Source of the DNA: Oceanospirillaceae bacterium
GTDB lineage: Bacteria; Pseudomonadota; Gammaproteobacteria; Pseudomonadales; Balneatricaceae
Assembly: GCA_029938085.1 (NCBI GenBank)
Contig: JAPYOS010000002.1
Location: 124,001-188,000, forward strand
Length of the DNA: 64,000 nucleotides
Reading direction: 5' to 3'
A program made the translations under genes and the position numbers. This document shows, piece after piece, positions 9,090 to 17,736 of this stretch. Numbering within the stretch: position 1 is the first letter of the stretch; every line of letters starts with the position of its first letter. The notes below the pieces were generated by a model, which did no database searches, was not told the DNA's origin, and was given only the letters and a program-made list of their open reading frames with translations.

Positions 9090-9118
9090 TGTTCAGTCTC
9101 ACTAAATTGTCTTTTACC

Positions 9119-9153
9119 CGTCATTGCGAAGGCCGTAGGCCTGTGGCAGTCCA
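9119..9153. repeat. Dispersed repeat, GTCATTGCGA...GTGGCA type
   Basis: The intergenic element begins CGTCATTGCGA and ends GTGGCAGTCCA. It matches the general form of a small dispersed repeat seen in many proteobacterial genomes. A related paired copy lies at 59407-59458. It sits between the demethylase start and the LysR operator region. Confidence 0.6.
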
Positions 9154-9194
9154 TAATCCAAGGCATCAATGTAGCCACTATCTAGCAGCTAAAC

Positions 9195-9213
9195 AATGCA
9201 AATATATTGCATT
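9195..9213. promoter_or_regulatory. LysR-type operator candidate (AATGCAA-N5-TTGCATT)
   Basis: A perfect inverted repeat, AATGCAA at 9195-9201 and TTGCATT at 9207-9213, sits 30 bp before the GcvA-like gene and about 105 bp before the divergent demethylase operon. The arms contain a T-N11-A core, the usual LysR-family signature. Binding by the adjacent regulator is inference. Confidence 0.5.
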
Positions 9214-9242
9214 ATGGTTCAAAATAATTTAACAATAGCCTA

Positions 9243-10118
9243 ATGAAACATTCCCTACCACCGCTGGACTCTCTCAAAGCCTTTGAAGCCGCTGCAAGGC
9301 TTTTAAGTATTACCTTAGCTGCAGAAGAGTTGTGCCTCAGTAAAGGTGCTGTGAGTTACCAAGTTAAGCGTTTAGAACAACATCTTGGCCAACCACTGTT
9401 CAAACGCACTACTCGACAGATTTTGCTCACCGATGCGGGTCAAATGCTCTATCACACCACTCAAAAGGTATTTCAAGATTTGTCTGAACAGCTGCTAGCG
9501 CTCAACCAACAGCATCAGCAAAATTTGGTTATTTCGGTCACTAGCTATGTGGCGTTGCGCTGGCTGTCACCAAAGTTGGCGAGCTTTTGTGCAGAGCATC
9601 CCAGCATCAAGGTGATCATGCAGCACGCCATTAATCAGCCGCACTTAAACCATCCTGGCGTAGATATTAGTATTGCTTGGCAAGCCTGCCAGAGTAGTGT
9701 TGTCGATGAGACGCAGATACAACTACCTATGCCTATGTTTGTTGTGGCTAGTCCAAGTGTAATGCACAGGTACGGGTTGTCGGCCCACAGCTTGGATACG
9801 CCAGAAAACCTCACACAATCGCCCTTCCAAGACATTCCTTTGTTATATGAAGATCGTCAAACGGACTTATGGCAGCTCTGGTGCCACGGCCTACCACTAA
9901 ACAACCCACGTCACGTTATAGGAGACGCCAACGTACGTGTACAGGCCGCTATCGATGGCCAAGGTCTGATGCTAGCAGATGCGTTAATGCAAACCGAAAT
10001 CAACAACCACAGCCTCATGCCCATTAGCTCACACCAACTACAAGGGTTTGGCTACGTCATTAGCCCCCATACGAGCCACCCGCAAGCGCGGCTATTGATG
10101 CGATGGTTGCAAACTTAG
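9243..10118 (+). CDS. GcvA-like LysR family transcriptional regulator
   Basis: The 291-residue protein starts PPLDSLKAFEAAARLLSITL, the N-terminus typical of GcvA-type LysR proteins. The winged helix-turn-helix follows (about residues 10-65, with LSKGAVSYQVKRLE as recognition region) and then the periplasmic-binding-like effector domain. GcvA controls the glycine cleavage system in E. coli. Here it faces the GcvT/MttB demethylation operon, whose end products would be sarcosine or glycine, so a glycine- or betaine-responsive role is likely. The dyad at 9195-9213 is its probable operator. Transcription continues toward the DMT genes after an 80-bp gap, but co-transcription is uncertain. Confidence 0.88.
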   Translation: MKHSLPPLDSLKAFEAAARLLSITLAAEELCLSKGAVSYQVKRLEQHLGQPLFKRTTRQILLTDAGQMLYHTTQKVFQDLSEQLLALNQQHQQNLVISVTSYVALRWLSPKLASFCAEHPSIKVIMQHAINQPHLNHPGVDISIAWQACQSSVVDETQIQLPMPMFVVASPSVMHRYGLSAHSLDTPENLTQSPFQDIPLLYEDRQTDLWQLWCHGLPLNNPRHVIGDANVRVQAAIDGQGLMLADALMQTEINNHSLMPISSHQLQGFGYVISPHTSHPQARLLMRWLQT

Positions 10119-10198
10119 AAGGTTGATTTTAATTAGTGTGATAGGCAAAAAAAGAGACTATAGTGGCCCCCTCTATTTTATTGACTCAAATAAAGCCT

Positions 10199-11077
10199 AT
10201 GTCTAGCACTTCAGACAATCTCACCGGCATGTTTTATATGACGCTATCTATGGCGTCATTCACCTTTGCTGATCTCGCCTTAAAGTGGGCTTGTGAGATA
10301 TTGCCCACGGGCCAAGTGATGTTTATTTTAGGCTTAGGCTGTTGTGGGTTGTTTTGGGGCATAGTAAAACGTAAACAAGAAGCCGTATTCCACAAAAGCT
10401 TTTTTATACCCGCCGTATTATTGCGCACTGCAGGCGAAGCCATTGCCGTGGTTTTTATATTTTTGGCCTTAATCCATTCGGCCTTCACGTCTGTTTCGGC
10501 TATTTTACAAACCTTACCTTTGTTGCTCACCCTTATTTCTTTTTTGTTTTTGGGCGAAAAAGTGGGCATTCACCGTATCTTGGCTGTTGTTATTGGTTTT
10601 GCTGGTGTGTTGCTCATCATCAGGCCTGGCGTGGATAGCTTTGACGTGTTTTCTTTGTATGCTGTCGCGGCGGTCATCGGCATGGCAATGCGCGATATCG
10701 GTTCACGCCTGTCGCCAACATCAATATCTGCATCTATGTTGGCGTTATACGGCGCCATGACCTTCGTTGTTATTGGTTTGGTAATGATGTGGTCTGAAGG
10801 CACCAAAACGCTCTCAATGGAGTCTAGTGGCTATTTGGTGGCGATGATTTTATGTGCCTCTAGCGGCACTTACTATGCCACCAAAGCAATGCGCTCTGGA
10901 GAACTTTCAGTAGTCAGCCCCATGCGTTATACCCGCTTGTTATTTGGTTTATTAGTGGGCGTTTTTATCCTGCAAGAACAAGTAGACCTGTACATGTTAC
11001 TGGGTTCAGCTATTGTGGTATTTGCTGGGCTCTACGTTTTGTATAGAGAACAATTGCATCGCGCAGACCGAACTTGA
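10199..11077 (+). CDS. EamA/DMT family transporter
   Basis: An integral membrane protein of about 292 residues with ten hydrophobic segments in two EamA repeats; FTFADLALKW in the first and MRYTRLLFGLLVG in the second are typical of drug/metabolite transporters. The ATG at 10199 gives the usual short N-terminus; a GTG at 10163 would add 12 residues and cannot be excluded. It is coupled by a 4-bp TTGA overlap to a second DMT gene, so the pair probably acts or is expressed together. Substrate is unknown; DMT proteins often export amino acids or metabolites. Confidence 0.85.
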   Translation: MSSTSDNLTGMFYMTLSMASFTFADLALKWACEILPTGQVMFILGLGCCGLFWGIVKRKQEAVFHKSFFIPAVLLRTAGEAIAVVFIFLALIHSAFTSVSAILQTLPLLLTLISFLFLGEKVGIHRILAVVIGFAGVLLIIRPGVDSFDVFSLYAVAAVIGMAMRDIGSRLSPTSISASMLALYGAMTFVVIGLVMMWSEGTKTLSMESSGYLVAMILCASSGTYYATKAMRSGELSVVSPMRYTRLLFGLLVGVFILQEQVDLYMLLGSAIVVFAGLYVLYREQLHRADRT

Positions 11078-11952
11078 GTCATCCTTCTGTGGCTCGCCAA
11101 GGCTTATATACCGGCGCGGCGCTCATACTTCTTTCAGAACTAGCCCTCGTACTCACTGGAGTGATGATTCATACCTTGGTAAAACATGTGCCCACAGAGG
11201 TGCTGGTATTGGCGCGTAACGCGATAGGGTTAACGTTTTTTATACCTTGGCTGCTACGTAATGGTAAAGGGGCCATTGTTACCCACCGTCTACCGTTACA
11301 CCTAATCCGTGCCCTAGTAGGTATAATAGCCATGTATTGCCTGTTCTACTCTTGGGGACATTTGCCCTTAGCTCAAGCCGCCGTACTTAAACAAACCGCG
11401 CCTTTTTTTATTCCTATCGTGGGCTTTTTTTGGCTTAAAGAGCGCATTACACTGTGGACGGTTATAGCCATTGTGGTTGGCTTTATTGGCGTTTGGATTA
11501 TTCTCAACCCAGGCAGCCAAACGGATGTGCCGTGGATTGCGCTATTAGCTATTTTTGGTGCCTCTTTGGGCGCCACTGCAAAAGTGGTGGTGCGCAAGTT
11601 AAGCCTTACCGAAAGCAGCATTGTTATTGTGTTTTATTTCTCTTTATTCAACACCCTATTTTCACTCATACCGGCTATATTGGTATGGACTACACCTAGC
11701 CTTTGGGTTTTGGCGAGTATGGTGGTGATGGCCGGCTTTGCCACCTTAGCGCAATTATTATTAAGTAAGGGATATCGCTACGCGCCCGCTGGGCAACTAG
11801 GCCCCTTCACCTATGGTTCGGTGATATTTGCGAGCCTGTTAGGCTGGCTACTATGGGATGAGCTGGTGACTTCCGAGGCGATGATAGGCATGGCATTAGT
11901 GGTGGGGTCTGGTATGTTAGTGATGCTAGGTGCGGTAAAAACAAAAGCCTAA
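11074..11952 (+). CDS. EamA/DMT family transporter, second copy
   Basis: The 292-residue, ten-span protein has two EamA domains (first repeat with VLARNAIGLTFFIPWLLR; second with AQLLLSKGYRYAPAGQLGPFTY). The start appears to be a TTG overlapping the previous stop codon (TTGA), the arrangement expected for translational coupling; no in-frame ATG exists near it. It is related to but distinct from the preceding gene, so this is an old duplication or a heteromeric pair rather than a recent copy. It converges on the BKACE gene with only 3 bp between stops. Substrate is unknown. Confidence 0.85.
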   Translation: MSHPSVARQGLYTGAALILLSELALVLTGVMIHTLVKHVPTEVLVLARNAIGLTFFIPWLLRNGKGAIVTHRLPLHLIRALVGIIAMYCLFYSWGHLPLAQAAVLKQTAPFFIPIVGFFWLKERITLWTVIAIVVGFIGVWIILNPGSQTDVPWIALLAIFGASLGATAKVVVRKLSLTESSIVIVFYFSLFNTLFSLIPAILVWTTPSLWVLASMVVMAGFATLAQLLLSKGYRYAPAGQLGPFTYGSVIFASLLGWLLWDELVTSEAMIGMALVVGSGMLVMLGAVKTKA

Positions 11953-11955
11953 TAC

Positions 11956-12777
11956 CTAATACCTAACACCGAGCATGGTCTGTGCTTCACGCGCACTGGC
12001 TAGCTTCCGACCCTGACGTTGCGCATAGCTTGCCACTTGAGCCACTAATATGTGGTTATCGGCCGCTAGTTCGCCAGACGGCAGCCACAAATTATTTTCA
12101 AAGCCAACCCTAGCGTGCCCCCCTCGGTCGATAGCGTGGGCAATACAAGCATGTTCTTGCTGGCCAAAGGCACAGGCAAACCACGTGTCTGAATTTGTCG
12201 ATTGTACAAACTCATCTAAGTCTTTGGGTTGCGCCTGTAGGTTTTCTCGATAGCGGCCTAATACATAAAGCACACAAGCGCAGTGGCTCGGCAGGACACC
12301 TGAATGTTGTAATTGCTTGAGGCGCTTTATGTCTGCGGCGTCATATAGAATGACCTGCAAATGCACTTGTGCCTCATAAGCCCAGCTAAAAAAGCGTTTT
12401 GCTTCCACTTCGCTAGCAGCAGTAGGCACTAACTCACGTAACGCTACGCTGGCCATTTTGGGCCGTAACTTGGTCACTAGGTCCATTTGTTGTTGGGTTG
12501 TGTATTGTCCTACGGCCTCGGTAGTAATTTGCACTAGCATGTCTGGTACCTTGGCATCCATTTCAGCTAGTAATTCTTGATAAATACCAGCGTCTAAACT
12601 GTGGTGACCTTGTTTATCTCGGATGTGGCCATGTAACACACTGGCCCCCGCGCTCTGGCAAGCCGCCGCTGCAGATACGGTTTGTTCGATGGTCATGGGT
12701 AACAGGTGGTGGTCGGATTGGTTGCGCCTTGCGCCGTTTGGCGCCACCATAATCATCAAGGGTTGTTGGGTGTTCAC
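11956..12777 (-). CDS. BKACE family (beta-keto acid cleavage) enzyme
   Basis: The 273-residue protein belongs to the 3-keto-5-aminohexanoate cleavage family, DUF849/BKACE. These zinc TIM-barrel enzymes condense a beta-keto acid with acetyl-CoA to give acetoacetate and a new CoA ester. The start IMVAPNGARR and the metal motif HGHIRD (His49, His51) fit the family. It overlaps the upstream aminotransferase by 4 bp, so the two are translationally coupled. A transaminase that makes a beta-keto acid from a beta-amino acid would feed this enzyme directly. The substrate is not predictable from sequence. Confidence 0.88.
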   Translation of the reverse strand: MNTQQPLMIMVAPNGARRNQSDHHLLPMTIEQTVSAAAACQSAGASVLHGHIRDKQGHHSLDAGIYQELLAEMDAKVPDMLVQITTEAVGQYTTQQQMDLVTKLRPKMASVALRELVPTAASEVEAKRFFSWAYEAQVHLQVILYDAADIKRLKQLQHSGVLPSHCACVLYVLGRYRENLQAQPKDLDEFVQSTNSDTWFACAFGQQEHACIAHAIDRGGHARVGFENNLWLPSGELAADNHILVAQVASYAQRQGRKLASAREAQTMLGVRY

Positions 12778-14114
12778 TGGCCTAGTACCTCATTGATGGA
12801 CTGGCTTAGTTTATCGACCAATTCATCGATCTGAGTTTCGCTGATTATAAAGGGGGGGGCGAGCAATATATGGTCACCCTGTACCCCATCAATAGTGCCT
12901 GCCATGGGGTAACAAATGAGCCCCGCAGCAAAGGCCTCCTTTTTGATTTTACCTGCCGTACCTAACACTGGAGAAAGGGGCGACTTACTCGACCGGTCTG
13001 CAACCAATTCAATGCCTCTAAACAATCCTTGGCCACGTATGTCGCCTACATTGGGGTGGTTGCCAAACCGTTCAACAAGGCTGTTATGAAGGTAATTACC
13101 ACGTTGCCTAACTTGCTTTAACAAGTGTTGATCTAGAATTTTACGGGTTACAGCCAAGGCCGCGGCACAAGCCACGGGGTGCCCCATATAGGTATGACCA
13201 TGCTGAAAAAAGCCGCTCCCTTGGGCCACTGCCTGATGGATTTCATCACTCGCTAACATCGCCCCAATAGGCTGATAACCAGCGCCCAGCCCCTTGGCCA
13301 TACACAACAAATCGGGGGCAATTTGATCCCGTTCGCAGGCAAACAGTTGTCCACTTCGGCCCATACCACACATGACTTCGTCCAAGATCAATAACACGCC
13401 GTATTGATCACAAATTTTTCGTATCCGCTTAAAATAACCTTCTACCGCGGTCACCGCACCCATGGTGGCTCCCACAATGGGTTCAGCAACAAAGGCCATC
13501 ACTTTATCAACACCCAGAGTCAAAATCTCTTGTTCTAATTCATTAGCAACGCGTAGACCATATTCAACTTCTGTTTCTTCATTACGCTGATCTCGGTATG
13601 CATAACAGGGTGCAATATGGCTCACTTCCACCAGCAAAGGTAAAAATGGCTGTCGGCGCCATTGGTTACCGCCAGTAGCCAATGCACCTAAGGTATTGCC
13701 GTGGTAGCTCTGTCGCCGGGCAATCACATGGCTACGTTGTGGCTGATCTATTTCAATAAAATACTGGCGTGCCAGTTTTAAAGCCGCTTCTACTGCTTCT
13801 GATCCTCCGGACGCTAAATACACTCTGTCTAAATTCCCAGGCGCATGTTGAATCAATAGGTCGGCTAGCTGTTCTGCAGGTTCTGAGGTGAAAAAACCTG
13901 TATGTGCAAAGGAAATCTGGTCAATCTGGGCTTTCATAGCATGGCTCACGTCGGGGTCACCATGACCCAAACAAGACACCGCCGCACCGCCAGATCCATC
14001 TAAGTACTGCTTGCCGTTCTGATCGGTGATGTAGCAACCTTGGCCACTCGCCGCAATTGGGTGATCGCTGTGACAATGGCGATGAAATACATGGCTTGAT
14101 GTTTGCTTAAGCAT
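12774..14114 (-). CDS. Class III aminotransferase (omega-amino acid type)
   Basis: The protein is PLP fold type I. YHGNTLGALATGG, the cofactor aspartate in LILDEVMCGMGRSG (about Asp245) and the Schiff-base lysine in MAKGLGAGYQPIGAM (about Lys274) are all present. Length (446-450) is normal. The ATG at 14114 is preferred over 14126 because GGTGA sits five bases upstream, inside the end of the TRAP permease gene. Family members transfer amino groups from beta-amino acids, omega-amino acids or diamines. Coupling to the BKACE gene by a 4-bp overlap suggests a beta-amino acid substrate giving a beta-keto acid. That pairing is inference. Confidence 0.9.
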   Translation of the reverse strand: MLKQTSSHVFHRHCHSDHPIAASGQGCYITDQNGKQYLDGSGGAAVSCLGHGDPDVSHAMKAQIDQISFAHTGFFTSEPAEQLADLLIQHAPGNLDRVYLASGGSEAVEAALKLARQYFIEIDQPQRSHVIARRQSYHGNTLGALATGGNQWRRQPFLPLLVEVSHIAPCYAYRDQRNEETEVEYGLRVANELEQEILTLGVDKVMAFVAEPIVGATMGAVTAVEGYFKRIRKICDQYGVLLILDEVMCGMGRSGQLFACERDQIAPDLLCMAKGLGAGYQPIGAMLASDEIHQAVAQGSGFFQHGHTYMGHPVACAAALAVTRKILDQHLLKQVRQRGNYLHNSLVERFGNHPNVGDIRGQGLFRGIELVADRSSKSPLSPVLGTAGKIKKEAFAAGLICYPMAGTIDGVQGDHILLAPPFIISETQIDELVDKLSQSINEVLGQ

Positions 14115-16482
14115 GAAGATCACCATGATTTAAGCTAGCGCGTCGTCGGCGCTGATTTAACCAAACCAAGGCTATGAGAAAAAAGGCTGGCACAAAGGCC
14201 CATTCTCGTACAGGTCGATCTAAAGACTGCACGTCAACCGCAGTGACTGCGTCATAATAGTCTATGCCTACTGCTTCCGCTGAACTCAAATAACTAAAGC
14301 TCTGCACCACCCAACCTTGTTGTTCTTCGAAGGCTAGATCCATGCCTAGATCTTCGGCAGAAAAAGGCCCGCCCAGCTTGGCAGGGAACACAAACAGCTT
14401 AAACCGATCACCATAATTAGTATGCCGAGTGACATGCAAACGAACTTGCTGTCCTTGCTCAAGAACTAATTGCCCTTGCGTAAAGGTGTCAAACTCAACA
14501 GCTTCGAACTCGGGCCAAATACGGCTCATAGCCGCATTTGGTAAGAACAAGATCCATGTTGCGAACAGCAGCACTATAGTTTCATACCAACGGTTACGGA
14601 TGAGCAACCAGCCTTGTGTGGCCGAGCTAAAACTCAAAATAGCAATCAAAGCCACTACAAACACACTGATGCCATGCCACCAACTACTAACACCAATAAG
14701 TAACAACTGGGGGTTAAAGATAAATACAAAGGGCAAAATGGCAGTGCGGATGTCATAGGCAAACGCCTGTATTCCGGTTTTGATAGGATCAGCCCTAGAT
14801 ATAGCCGAAGCCGCGTAGGCAGCCAGGCAAACTGGCGGCGTATCATCGGCCAATAGACCAAAATAAAATACGAATAAATGTACGGCGATGATTGGCAAGG
14901 TTAAACCTGCTGCACTGCCAAGCTCTACCAATACTCCAGCCATTAAGGAAGCCACCACCAGATAGTTAGCAGTAGTGGGTAAGCCAATGCCCAATACCAA
15001 ACACAGCAACGCAGTTAGCCCTAACAGCAAATATATATTATTACCAGCAATGGCTTCAACCAAACCCACCATGGCATTGTTAAGCCCGGTGGACGACACT
15101 GCGCCAACGATGATGCCCGCAGTGGCTACAGCAACACCAATGGTAATCATATTGCGGGTACCCGACACCATGCCCTGTAGAACGTCGGCAACACCTGCTT
15201 TAAATCGCACCCAAACCGAATCGGCGGCTTGATTTGGACGCCAAAAATGCTGTACTACGATAATGCCCATTAGAAATAATATGGAATAAAACACTGCACT
15301 GCCTGGAGTCCACCGCTTTATCATTAATAGGTAGATAAGTACGACTATAGGCAACAAGTAATGTAAGCCACCGATAAAAGTTTTCCATAGGTGAGGAATA
15401 TCGGCTTTAGGCAGCCCTTTTAAATCGAGTTTTAGTGCTTCCAAATGAGAGATGTACAACAAGGCCATATAACTAATCAGTGCAGGGATAATGGCGGCTT
15501 TAACCACTTCCATGTAACTTATACCAATGTACTCAGCCATAATAAACGCCGCCGCGCCCATAATGGGCGGCATCATTTGGCCATTAGTAGAGGCCGCCAC
15601 TTCGATAGCACCGGCCTTTACGGCTGGCATACCCATCTTACGCATCACTGGGATGGTAAAGGTACCGGTGGTGACTACGTTGGCGATGGAGGATCCAGAG
15701 ATTGTGCCGGTCATGCCAGAAGCCAAGATAGCCGCTTTAGCAGGCCCACCACGATAACGCCCTACCATAGCAAACGCCAAATCTAAGAAGTACTTGCCAG
15801 CCCCAGCCCGATCTAACAGAGCGCCAAAAAGCACAAACAAAAATACAAAACTAACGGATACATCTAATGGAATTCCAAAAATAGCTTCGCCGCCCAACCA
15901 GTGATACCCCACAAGCCGTTCTAAAGAAACACCTTTATGAGAGATTAATTCGGGCATAGACTGCCCAAATACTGAGTAAGTTAAAAACACCAAACTGACA
16001 ATAACTAAAGGTAAACCCAAGGCGCGGCGAGTCGCTTCCAATAATAAACCCACGCCGAGCACACCGATAGCCATTTCCAGCGGCCAACTAATGCCCCACC
16101 ATGTGACATCAAGCAGTATGCCGTGTCGTTCAACAATATTAGCGTAAGCAAAGGGCACGTATAAAGTAACGGCTACGGCAAGTATTGCCAGCAGCAGATC
16201 CCATTTGGCGACATAATTACGCCTGCGGTGGCTTTCCCTTGCGCCATACAGCAAAAAGCACAGTGCCATGGCAAAGGCTAAGTGAATGGCCCGTTTCGGC
16301 ACATCGATTAAGATGCCCCAACCCAAGCTGAAGGGTAACGGTGATGCTATCCACAACTGAAATAAGCACCAAGACAAAGCGACAACAGAGACAAGTATGG
16401 CCCATGACCCTTGTAAAGGTTTGGATTTAAACTCGATCTCTTCAGCCAATAACTGGGGATCTGATCTCATGAGGGGGCTCAA
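14107..16482 (-). CDS. Fused TRAP transporter permease (TAXI type, DctQM fusion)
   Basis: The 791-residue membrane protein combines a small four-span part (about residues 25-190) with a large DctM-like permease (about 195-620) containing ILASGMTGTISGSSIANVVTTG and the GLPTTANYLV motif. A C-terminal DUF3394-like part with more spans and a soluble segment follows. Fused permeases of this length go with TAXI-type binding proteins, and one is encoded just upstream. TRAP systems use sodium or proton gradients to import organic acids and related solutes. It overlaps the aminotransferase start region, so uptake, transamination and BKACE cleavage look like one operon. The substrate is unknown. Confidence 0.93.
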   Translation of the reverse strand: MSPLMRSDPQLLAEEIEFKSKPLQGSWAILVSVVALSWCLFQLWIASPLPFSLGWGILIDVPKRAIHLAFAMALCFLLYGARESHRRRNYVAKWDLLLAILAVAVTLYVPFAYANIVERHGILLDVTWWGISWPLEMAIGVLGVGLLLEATRRALGLPLVIVSLVFLTYSVFGQSMPELISHKGVSLERLVGYHWLGGEAIFGIPLDVSVSFVFLFVLFGALLDRAGAGKYFLDLAFAMVGRYRGGPAKAAILASGMTGTISGSSIANVVTTGTFTIPVMRKMGMPAVKAGAIEVAASTNGQMMPPIMGAAAFIMAEYIGISYMEVVKAAIIPALISYMALLYISHLEALKLDLKGLPKADIPHLWKTFIGGLHYLLPIVVLIYLLMIKRWTPGSAVFYSILFLMGIIVVQHFWRPNQAADSVWVRFKAGVADVLQGMVSGTRNMITIGVAVATAGIIVGAVSSTGLNNAMVGLVEAIAGNNIYLLLGLTALLCLVLGIGLPTTANYLVVASLMAGVLVELGSAAGLTLPIIAVHLFVFYFGLLADDTPPVCLAAYAASAISRADPIKTGIQAFAYDIRTAILPFVFIFNPQLLLIGVSSWWHGISVFVVALIAILSFSSATQGWLLIRNRWYETIVLLFATWILFLPNAAMSRIWPEFEAVEFDTFTQGQLVLEQGQQVRLHVTRHTNYGDRFKLFVFPAKLGGPFSAEDLGMDLAFEEQQGWVVQSFSYLSSAEAVGIDYYDAVTAVDVQSLDRPVREWAFVPAFFLIALVWLNQRRRRASLNHGDLHA

Positions 16483-16508
16483 GTTTAGTAGTACTAGAGA
16501 ATTAAAAT

Positions 16509-16542
16509 CCTAAACTGTGGGCCGGAAAGCCCACAGTTTAGG
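16509..16542 (-). promoter_or_regulatory. Intercistronic stem-loop between the TRAP binding protein and permease genes
   Basis: A perfect 14-bp stem (CCTAAACTGTGGGC at 16509-16522 and its complement at 16529-16542) encloses a 6-base loop. On the transcribed minus strand it is followed by ATTTTAATT, a poor T-tract, so it looks like a leaky terminator or mRNA-stabilising hairpin that lets the binding protein be made in excess over the permease. Confidence 0.7.
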
Positions 16543-16554
16543 TATAGAGGGCGA

Positions 16555-17556
16555 TTACATCCAGCCCTGTTCTTTGTAATACCGCACTGCGCCTTCGTGC
16601 AAGGGTGCACTCAAACCGTCACTAATCATCTGCTCATAGCTTAGATTAGCAAATGCAGGGTGAAGTTTTCGGAAGTCCTCAATGTTTTCGAACACTGCTC
16701 GCACAAGTTCATACACTACATCGGCAGACACCTTGGCAGAACTCACAAACGTTGCTTTCACACCAAAGGTAGTGACGTCTGCGCTACTGGTTTTGTAGGT
16801 TCCTGCTGGAATGGTAGCAAACGCATAGTATGGGTTGTTATTTACCAAACCTGATTCTACGTCACTGTTCAAGTTGATAATGCGAGCATCACAACCATCG
16901 GTGGCAATAGACACACCCGCGTTAGGCACACCTACGGTATAGCCATAGGCATCTATTTTACCATCACACAAGGCTTTGGATTGCTCGGAAGAAGTTAACT
17001 CAGTGGCAATTTTAAAATCACTGGATTTGGTGCCATGAGCTGCCATTAACACTTCCATGGTGCCCCTTTGGCCTGAGCCTGGGTTACCAATATTAACCCG
17101 CTTGCCGGCTAGATCGCCCCAACTATTAATACCTGAGTCTTGGCCAACAATGATATGGAAAGGCTCTGGGTGAACTGAGAAGACGGCCCTTAAGTCACTT
17201 TGCTGCTTGCCCTCCCACTTGCTGCTGCCGTTAGACGCGTGGAATTGCCAATCCGATTGTGCGACACCAAAATCCAGTTCGCCTTCACCAATTTGGCCAA
17301 TGTTGTAGTTAGATCCACCTGTGGACGGCGCAGCGCATCGAATACCATGTTTGCGGCCACTCTTACGGCCCTCCGCCGCCTCTTTATGCACCATACGGCA
17401 TATTGAGTTACCCACTACAAAATAGACTCCCGTAGGCCCGCCAGTACCAATGGAGATAAAGGTATTTCCAGCAGAAGCCAGGGGCGCAGTTAAGCTAACC
17501 ACTGATAAGGCCGTGCCCAACGCGGCCCCAATGGCAATTTTTTTAATCGAATTCAT
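16555..17556 (-). CDS. TAXI family TRAP transporter solute-binding protein
   Basis: The 333-residue protein has an Ala-rich signal peptide (about residues 1-29, ending PLASA) followed by the TAXI fold: FISIGTGGPTGVYFVVG at the mature N-terminus, NYNIGQIGEGELDFGVAQSD, and NIGNPGSGQRGTMEVL, which form the ligand-binding cleft. The ligand is likely an organic anion or amino-acid-like compound. It is the first gene of the TRAP-aminotransferase-BKACE transcript, separated from the permease by a strong stem-loop. The divergent RpiR-type gene shares its promoter region and probably controls it. Confidence 0.93.
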   Translation of the reverse strand: MNSIKKIAIGAALGTALSVVSLTAPLASAGNTFISIGTGGPTGVYFVVGNSICRMVHKEAAEGRKSGRKHGIRCAAPSTGGSNYNIGQIGEGELDFGVAQSDWQFHASNGSSKWEGKQQSDLRAVFSVHPEPFHIIVGQDSGINSWGDLAGKRVNIGNPGSGQRGTMEVLMAAHGTKSSDFKIATELTSSEQSKALCDGKIDAYGYTVGVPNAGVSIATDGCDARIINLNSDVESGLVNNNPYYAFATIPAGTYKTSSADVTTFGVKATFVSSAKVSADVVYELVRAVFENIEDFRKLHPAFANLSYEQMISDGLSAPLHEGAVRYYKEQGWM

Positions 17557-17625
17557 AAGATATCCCTTGTGCTAATGATTCACTCGAACCCAGCAGCTCA
17601 TGCCGGTGGGTGTGGCGAAACACCA

Positions 17626-17647
17626 TTATGCAATAATATTTGCATAA
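17626..17647. promoter_or_regulatory. Operator candidate (TTATGCA-N8-TGCATAA) between the TRAP and rpiR-type genes
   Basis: A perfect 7-bp inverted repeat with an 8-base AT-rich spacer lies about 70 bp upstream of the binding-protein start and about 90 bp upstream of the RpiR-family start. Its position fits a site through which one regulator controls both divergent units. Binding is inferred. Confidence 0.5.
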
Positions 17648-17736
17648 ATCAACATAAAAGGAATTATATTTGCTTTTGTGTTGGCCCAGTTTAAGACATA
17701 ATCCCTCCAGCGTATTTATTAAGAGCATTGTTAAGC

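Noticed and set aside
10199-11952. Recent tandem duplication of the two DMT genes
   Set aside because: The proteins share architecture but differ through most of their sequence, so they are old paralogs or separate recruits.
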